A stretch of DNA of 64,000 nucleotides from Saccharum officinarum (lineage: Eukaryota; Streptophyta; Magnoliopsida; Poales; Poaceae): the NCBI GenBank assembly GCA_020631735.1, contig CM036170.1:68835737-68899736 (forward strand). Direction: 5' to 3'. Positions 57,518-64,000 of this stretch are shown piece after piece (position 1 is the first letter of the stretch; each line of letters starts with the position of its first letter). Both the position numbers and the translations under genes were made by a program. The notes beneath the pieces are model-generated. The model worked only from the letters and a program-made list of their open reading frames with translations, did not search any database and was not told the DNA's origin.

Positions 57518-57930
57518 TTTTCTAATAAGTGTACTTTCTTTCCTTGCTGTGCGTGAATATTTTGTGCAAACAGCTTTCTTGACCGTGGTCAGAGCTGGGA
57601 TGAGAAAAGTTGGCGCTACAACTTTTGACGTGCAGGCATTATATGTGACTGATGATCCCGCTTTTGACCCTAGTCACTGATATTACCACTGTCGCTTGAC
57701 GGCTTGTGGTTCCTTGACACACAAGCTTTCCGTTACTGAAAAAGGCGTGCACGGGCAGCACGACCTATTTCGTCTTCTCTGATCTTAGAAAACTGGCTTG
57801 AGGCTTTGCTCGTGCACATCAAGATTTTGGTTGCACAAATCTCTCGCAGACTTCGGCTCTCAAGTAGGAATAATACAAATGTCCCTTGGACGATTTAGTA
57901 GCCGATGTCTTGCATGAAAATAGACAAATA

Positions 57931-58189
57931 CTCCCTCCATTTTAAATTATAAGTCATTCTAATTTTCTTGAAAAGTCAAAACATCTCAAATTTGACAAAA
58001 ATTACAGAGAGAATTGCAAAGATTTATGACATCAAATAGATATACTATAAAAATATAATAAATAAATAATCTAATAATATTTATTTGGTATCATAAATGT
58101 TATTATTTTATTATATAAATTTGGTCAAACTTGAGATGCTTTAACTATCAAGAAAGTTAAAATAACTTATAATGTGGAACGGATAGCAG
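57931..58189. mobile_element. Stowaway MITE
   Basis: TA-flanked. The left end CTCCCTCCATTTTAAATTAT and right end AATAACTTATAATGTGGAAC pair. Interior TTGACAAA/TTTGGTCAAACTTGAGATGCTTT arms are typical of the grass family. Confidence 0.75.
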
Positions 58190-58870
58190 TATCTGCTCCG
58201 GAGGTGCTAGTTATACCCTCTCACAGTCTGACCTCGTGTCATCCGATGTACTCGTCGTCTGTCCAGCTAGGCCATCCATGACCAGTGGTGCCTGCTCACC
58301 TTCTCCTGTCTTCCAAATCCAAACCCTTGGCTCCAGCGGTGACTATAAAAACTGTAGGATCTTGTTGTTGGTTAGTGTGGTTGCACACGTTCCACACTAC
58401 TAAGGACATGTTTAGGCCCAGAAAGTTTTTCTACTTGGCTCTGAAAAATATCGTTTGGATGTTCGGTCAGGTCACTACATTTAGGCTTGCCTCATCGCAC
58501 CTTGAGTCCCCGTCCTTTCCTCTAGGGTTCCTTACTTGAGGACTCATCCATGGTGATGGCATTGATCCCTCCCACCTTGAGAAAATTGGATATTTGTCGT
58601 GTCCAAGATGGGTTTACAAAATTGTTGTTCTCATTGTGTGCTCTTCGGAAAATTGCCATGTACATAGGCACATTGTTTTCTATGAAATTTCCTCTCCTTT
58701 TCTCCTTTCATTTTTCTTTTTCAAAAATCATGCACCCGAAAAGATGATCTTGCCACTCGGTGTTTGGCGGTAGGCACAGAGTCTGCCAATGGAGTTGGTC
58801 GGTGGTCGTCCATCTAGTTGCCAACATCCATGAGTCTAGGCTGCTAGCTTAAGGCATCGTGGCGCCGCGT

Positions 58871-59699
58871 CAGGGCGGATCTGCCGGGCTCCAATGGAGC
58901 CCCAGGGTAGGGGCTTGAGGCCCCCCCCAGATTTTTTATACCATTGACAACAAGGAAGGAGGGGCTGGAGCCGCTGGACACCTGGACGGAGGTTGAAGAT
59001 GAGTCTGTTTCGAGTTGGCCTGTCTTCGTGGCCAGGTGACCAGCATCTCAAAAAGTTTCTTGGATGTACAGAGCTTGGAAAGGTTGCTGAAATTATGGTT
59101 AAGACTAAAATGAACAAATCTTATAGATTGATGTATCGGCTCATTGAATTAACATTAATTCTTTCGGTGGCAACAACTTCAGTTGAGAGGATATTTTCTG
59201 CTATGTCTTTTGTGAAGACAGATTTGCGTAACAAAATGGGTGATGAATAACTCAATGACTTAATGATATGCTACATTGAGAAGGAGATATTTAGAAGCAT
59301 CAAGAATGACAAAATCACAAACAATTTGAAGACATGAAAACCTAGGTATGTTAGTGCCTCAGAACAATTTAGTGGTATGATATATGTTCTCTTCTACCTT
59401 TAAACTTTGAAGTTAAATATTTGAAATTTGTATCACTAATTTATTTTTTTTGTATAAATTGCTTCTAATGATTCATGAAGAATACGACAGCGTGAATGCG
59501 TCATCATCTATCGATCTTTTGTTGGTTAGTTCTAAATTCTTATGCGTTTTATGATGCACTTTTGATTGTTTATCATAGTTATCATGTAAAAGATTTAAAA
59601 TTGCTATATCTTAGCTTTGTATGAGATATAATTGAGTGAAGTTGGTCTAGCTCTCTTTGGCCAACCCCTCCTAAATATTTTTTTGTAGATCCGCCACTG
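58871..59699 (+). mobile_element. Deleted hAT-type element
   Basis: The ends CAGGGCGGATCTG and AGATCCGCCACTG are inverted repeats of the CAGTGGCGGATC type, flanked by an imperfect 8-bp duplication (CGCCGCGT / GCCGGCGT). A C-rich GCCCC..CCCCCCC stretch is near the left end and CCAACCCCTCC near the right end. It carries only the C-terminal part of a transposase. The element at 60845 shares these ends. Confidence 0.75.
58993..59337 (+). pseudogene. hAT transposase C-terminal fragment
   Basis: The reading frame contains the hAT dimerisation domain signature (LIELTLILSVATTSVERIFS, AMSFVKTDLRNKMGDE). It is interrupted by TAA at 59248-59250 and continues in the same frame (LNDLMICYIEKEIF) to 59337. 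The N-terminal zinc finger and catalytic core are missing, so it cannot catalyse transposition. Confidence 0.85.
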
Positions 59700-60381
59700 G
59701 CCGGCGTTGTCTAATGACGGTGCTCACACGAGACTTCGAAGTGTGGCGCAAGACGATTTAGCCTTTGGAACTGGCATTTCGACTAGCAATGATCCGTCCA
59801 TGTAGGTTTGTTATTTTTTTTCCTAGGGGCAAGGATAATCTTTTCGGGTGCCTGATGTTGTATCAATGACAATTTTGGAAATCCCACTCTTAGACATGGC
59901 AAATGTCCAATTTTTGTCATCCGCACCCTCCTCCAAATACAAAAGAGATGTCGATAAACAAGGCACTTGCCAAAAACCTCGCACCACGAGCTCTTTCTGC
60001 TTTGTGCTCCATGGCAGAGTGGTACAGTCTAGATAGTACTCAAAGGACTATGTGCTCTAAATTTGATGTTTTGATACGTTTTTTGGGCTTCAAATTCAAC
60101 TTTGATATGAAATTATTTTAAGTTTTGGCCTTCAATTCAATACTTTGTTTACATATTTCATCGCCCGTGCAATCCTCGTGCTTATTGTGATGCATTGGCA
60201 GGAAATACGCCAAGTCAACAAACAGTATCTTCTAGTGGAAAAATCGTACCTTATATTACAGATGTTTTCTTCTGCTCACGATAATACAAGTGTATCCCAA
60301 TTACATGTGAAAATAATTACAATACTTCCAAGCAGGCCTAACTGGCAATTCGTCATTTTCAAACATTCGGAGTGCAAAGAG
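59700..60381. other. Intergenic up to the assembly gap, no gene recognised
   Basis: Contains a short stretch (59826-59950) that is an inverted, diverged match to 58590-58755 on the other side of the hAT relic. Otherwise nothing recognised. Confidence 0.4.
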
Positions 60382-60481
60382 NNNNNNNNNNNNNNNNNNN
60401 NNNNNNNNNNNNNNNNNNNNNNNNNNNNNNNNNNNNNNNNNNNNNNNNNNNNNNNNNNNNNNNNNNNNNNNNNNNNNNNNN
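60382..60481. other. Assembly gap (100 N)
   Basis: Exactly 100 N, the conventional placeholder for a gap of unknown size. It lies 61 bp upstream of the PGK start codon and may hide promoter and N-terminal coding sequence. Confidence 0.99.
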
Positions 60482-60542
60482 CGTTGCTTCGCGCTGCCTC
60501 TCTGCGTCGTCGTCCGGGCGCGGACGCGCGGCCGCGGCGACG

Positions 60543-63364
60543 ATGGCCAAGAAGAGCGTGGGCGATCTCGCCGCGGCGGAGCTCGAGGGGAACGCGTGCT
60601 CGTGCGCGCCGACCTCAACGTGCCCCTCGACGACAGCCAGAACATCACCGACGACACCCGCGTGCGCGCTGCCATCCAACCATCAAGCACCTTATTAACA
60701 GCGGCGCCAGGGTCATCCTCACAGTCACCTGGTAAGCATATGTCTCCCATTTGAGTGTACATCAATCTCAAATTGGTTCGATACTTCGATCAAATCCATA
60801 AAACTAGATGACCGATACATGTATTAGCTGTGGATTCAGACGTACGGGGCGGATCTACAGGGGGCTAGGGGGGGCTCCAGCCCCCTACAGCTCATGCATC
60901 AATGGAAAATGGGGAGGGTGAGGGAGAAGAAGTGGTGGAAGAAAGAAGAAAAATGGAGAGAAAGAGAGGAAGAAGAAGAAACCAGCCCCCCTGAGCTCCA
61001 TGAAAGTTCTGTCATTAGAACTTAGGAATAAGACGTTGGATCCTAGATAGAGGTCGAAGACGAAGGTCGATCCTACCACAAAGTTCAGTCCCCCTAGGAT
61101 TTTTGTCCCGGATCCGCCACTGCAGACGTAGTAATAAGACTGAATGACTAATACATATATTAGCTGTGGATTCAGACGTAGTAAAGTCGCATTGGCACCT
61201 GTGTGAGTAGGTGCTTGAGTTATGGCCATTTAAGTTATGCTGGGTGACATCTTCTTTGGCGTTTTAAGATAACACGGGCATAATTTTTTTGAAAAATTTT
61301 ACTTCGACTAGCCATATTCTTAGCATTCTTCTGTAATTCGTTTTTCTGTCTTCTAAAATATTTGAACCTGCGCAATCGAATTACCAAGAGATGTAGTTAA
61401 CTCTGCGTCAGGGAAGCTAGTGTTGAAGTTTACATGTCCCAGATCTGGCATAATATTCAATGTGGATTATGTAGGGGTAGTAGTTCTTTTCGGGGAACTA
61501 GAAGTTCTGAATGATTTCCACTTTGTATTTGCTAGACAACATTTATCACAACGGAAGTTTGACGAGGAGCGGGTATGGCAGTCCCTAAGGTTAAACTTTT
61601 ATTAAACGACATTTATCTTATTTCTCGTTCTTTGGGTGTGTTACATTCGCGAAAAGTAGGTGAAAAGTTATTGTAGCATCTTTCGTTGTTATTTGGCAAA
61701 AATTGTCCAATCATGGACTAACTAGGCTCAAAAGATTCGTCCCGACATTTACAGACAAACTATGCAATTAGTTATCTTTTTTTACCTACATTTAATGCTC
61801 CATGCATGCGTCGAAAGATTTGATGTGATGGGTGGAAGAGGAAAATATTTTGGGTTGGGATGGGGAAGTGAACAAGGCCTTTGTTTTCCCCACTGTGGAT
61901 GTGCAGGGTCGCCCTAAGGGTGTTTCTCCCAAGTTTAGCTTGGCTCCCCTTGTACCAAGGTTGTCTGAACTTCTAGGTATACAGGTACCTTTTGCTTTCA
62001 CAATGATACAATGTCAAAATTAATGCTCATCTATTGCTTTTTATTTTATGTTGAGTATATCATGTGCACATGCACAAATAGGTGGCAGATGATGTTGTTG
62101 GACCAGAAGTTGAGAAATTGGTGTCTGCACTGCCAAATGGTAATGTTGTGCTCCTTGAAAATGTTAGATTCTACAAGGAGGAAGAGAAGAATGACCCAGA
62201 GTTTGCAAAGAAGCTTGCCTCCTTAGCAGATCTTTTTGTGAACGATGCCTTTGGAACTGCTCACAGAGCACATGCGTCAACTGAGGGAGTTACCAAGTTC
62301 CTGAAGCCCTCTGTGGCAGGGTTCCTTTTGCAGAAGGTTTGTGTCTTTTGTGCCAATATATGAATCCTGACCAAGGAAAGTTTAAGAGCAAATGCCATTA
62401 TTTCTTTTTATTTTCCTGCATTTCTCTTCCATGAACAGGTCTACCTCTTCAGTTTCCTGATCTTCTACACAAAATAAAATCGCAGGAGCTTGATTACCTT
62501 GTAGGAGTCGTTTCAAACCCCAAACGACCATTTGCTGCTATTATTGGTGGCTCCAAAGTGTCATCTAAGATCGGAGTTATTGAATCATTATTGGAGAAAT
62601 GTGACATCTTTCTCTTGGGTGGTGGTATGATCTTCACGTTTTACAAGGCACAAGGACACTCAATAGGTTCTTCCTTGGTTGAAGATGACAAGCTTGAGCT
62701 TGCGATCTCTCTCCTTAAAAAGGCAAAGGAGAAGGGTGTCTCCCTTATGCTGCCAATTGATGTGGTCATCGCTGATAAGTTTGCTCCTGATGCTAGCAGT
62801 CAGGTTGCTTACATTTTTATTTCTAGTAGTATTGTCAAGGCATGCATGAAACTTTAGAAAAAACAGCTGCTCTTGTATCATTGTATGCACGCAGTGATGG
62901 TCTGAACATGAGATTGCTCTTCAGGTTGTTCCTGCATCTGCAATTCCTGATGCATGGATGGGTCTGGACATAGGTCCAGATTCAATTTTGGCATTCAGTT
63001 CTGCCCTGGAAACTACTCAGACAGTCATTTGGAATGGACCCATGGGAGTTTTCGAATTTGACAAGTTTTCAGTTGGAACCAAGGTAATGCTATGTGATGC
63101 CATTGTTTCTGCTATGACACTTTTGAGGAAATTGTATAAAGAAACTTGACCATGAATTCTCTTCTTTAGGCAATTGCAAAGAAGTTAGCCGAGCTTAGTG
63201 GCAAGGGCGTCACTACAATAATTGGTGGTGGAGACTCCGTTGCAGCTGTTGAGAAGGCAGGTGTCGCCGACTCAATGAGCCACATTTCAACTGGGGGTGG
63301 TGCAAGTTTGGAGTTGCTGGAAGGGAAGGAGCTCCCAGGAGTAGCTGCACTGGACGAAGCTTAG
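60543..63364 (+). CDS. PGK: Phosphoglycerate kinase, plastid-like sequence, exon 1 with indels
   Basis: Transfers phosphate between 1,3-bisphosphoglycerate and ADP (glycolysis or Calvin cycle). Exons are 60543-60731, 61907-61984, 62082-62336, 62486-62803, 62925-63083 and 63170-63364; introns are GT-AG and total length is 1194 nt, equivalent to 397 codons. Landmarks are [74 protein letters not shown] and [15 protein letters not shown]. Exon 1 begins [16 protein letters not shown]. It then needs three one-base gaps (near 60590, 60676 and 60721) to read through; together they restore the frame. The body resembles chloroplast PGK more than cytosolic PGK, but no transit peptide is visible; it could lie in the N gap. 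The gene ends ALDEA, shorter than I recall for plastid forms. It is either a functional gene with local assembly errors or a recent pseudogene. Confidence 0.85.
60845..61122. mobile_element. hAT-type MITE in PGK intron 1, 278 bp
   Basis: Flanked by a perfect 8-bp duplication CAGACGTA (60837-60844, 61123-61130), the hAT signature. The left end CGGGGCGGATCTACAGGGGG and right end CCGGATCCGCCACTG match the ends of the deleted hAT element at 58871-59699. Confidence 0.88.
61634..61856. mobile_element. MITE in PGK intron 1, same family as 57278-57517
   Basis: Shares GTCCAATCATGGACTAACTAGG and CTCCATGCATGCGTCGAAAGAT with the element at 57278. The termini (GGGTGTGTTACATTCGC on the left) are degraded, so boundaries are approximate. 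It ends about 50 bp before exon 2. Confidence 0.6.
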
Positions 63365-63687
63365 TGTCTGCACCGCCACATTAAGCTCCATTCTGTTGAA
63401 TCTTCTTCGAGACTATATAGCAATTTATTTTATTTTTTTAGAATGCTCAGCGGCTTGGGATGTAAAGAGTGAATGTTTTGCAGAGTTTCTGTGAATTGCT
63501 CGAGTGTACTTGTGTGACATTTCTGACAATTCTCGAATAGCTGTATATGTTGGCACATGTATTTTACAGGACGTGGACAGGTGGGTGACAAATGACAATT
63601 AGGCTTCACCGTTCTGTTCCAAGCAGACAGAAAATGAGGGGTTATTGTCACTGGGTGAACTCATTTGATTGAACGGTAGTGCTAGCG
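63365..63687. other. PGK 3' flank
   Basis: Probable 3' untranslated region (T-rich run TTATTTTATTTTTTTAG at about 63424-63440) and short intergenic sequence; no gene seen. Confidence 0.45.
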
Positions 63688-64000
63688 TCCGGACGTCCGG
63701 ATGGACGACCACGCCTGCACTCCATTTCGCGCGCCTCACGCGGGGCCCGCACCGCCCCAAACATCACCAGCACCGAGAAGAGGGGGACAGGGCAGCGCCC
63801 GCCTGCGCCTCTGGCTCAGATGCCCAGCCGTCACCGAGAGGAGAGGAGACACCGAGGTGAGGCAGCAAAAGGTGAGGAGAGAGATACAACACCTGATCTA
63901 CTTTTAAAATATCCAGATGCAACACTTGCAACATACGTATAAAGACAGAAGAAACAATCGAAACATGTATCTGAAACACTTACGAAAACACCTAAAAAGA
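63688..64000. mobile_element. Mutator-like or related repeat, cut by the window edge
   Basis: Starts with the palindrome TCCGGACGTCCGGA (63688-63701), then a GC-rich block. From 63890 it has the same CAACACTTGCAACATACGTAT-type motifs as the element at 44021-45136. The far end is outside the window. Confidence 0.6.

Noticed and set aside
58285..58747. Two ORFs of 84 and 65 codons
   Set aside because: No recognisable domain, and the region partly matches an inverted repeat flanking the hAT relic.

Overview
The window looks like nuclear DNA of a grass (Poaceae, probably a panicoid), taken from a draft assembly. The reasons are GC-rich first exons beside AT-rich introns and intergenic DNA, GT-AG introns, dense Tourist, Stowaway and hAT-type MITEs with typical grass termini, Ty3/gypsy and Ty1/copia LTR elements, NLR resistance genes, a DUF4220/DUF594 gene, an F-box/DUF295 gene and a 100-N gap. 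The species call is inference.

Layout. Positions 1-6742 are most of a Ty3/gypsy-type retroelement without reverse transcriptase. It has a primer-binding site, a zinc-knuckle/protease ORF, a second protease-like ORF and a 3.25-kb 3' LTR. Positions 8.9-14.6 kb hold two copies of a duplicated non-coding segment; each copy carries transposon insertions for which the other is the empty site. Positions 16.2-19.0 kb (minus) encode a five-exon DNA-3-methyladenine glycosylase I (TAG family). A 1.7-kb Mutator-like element with long inverted repeats and a 9-bp target duplication lies at 22.4-24.1 kb.

Positions 25.8-40.2 kb form an NLR cluster. A minus-strand NLR pseudogene is split in its LRR region by a 5.6-kb Ty1/copia element with a GAGAA duplication. 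Next is a plus-strand RPP13-like CC-LRR gene with no nucleotide-binding core. Then comes a minus-strand CC-NB-ARC gene that stops just after the GLPL motif, with no LRR. The last two are convergent and complementary in domain content.

Positions 40.6-42.8 kb encode a DUF4220/DUF594 membrane protein. From 43.2 to 49.6 kb, three members of one small uncharacterised plant family surround an F-box/DUF295 gene. Positions 50.2-52.9 kb (minus) encode a six-exon chloroplast protein recognised as Ycf3-interacting protein 1 (Y3IP1), a photosystem I assembly factor. The stretch 52.9-60.4 kb is intergenic, full of MITEs and a hAT relic. Positions 60.5-63.4 kb (plus) encode a six-exon phosphoglycerate kinase of plastid-like sequence; its first exon abuts the gap and carries three apparent one-base deletions. 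A Mutator-like fragment runs off the right edge.

Apart from the NLR genes, the genes do not form an obvious pathway. Two are photosynthesis related (Y3IP1 and a plastid-like PGK), one is DNA repair, and the NLR cluster is immunity related.
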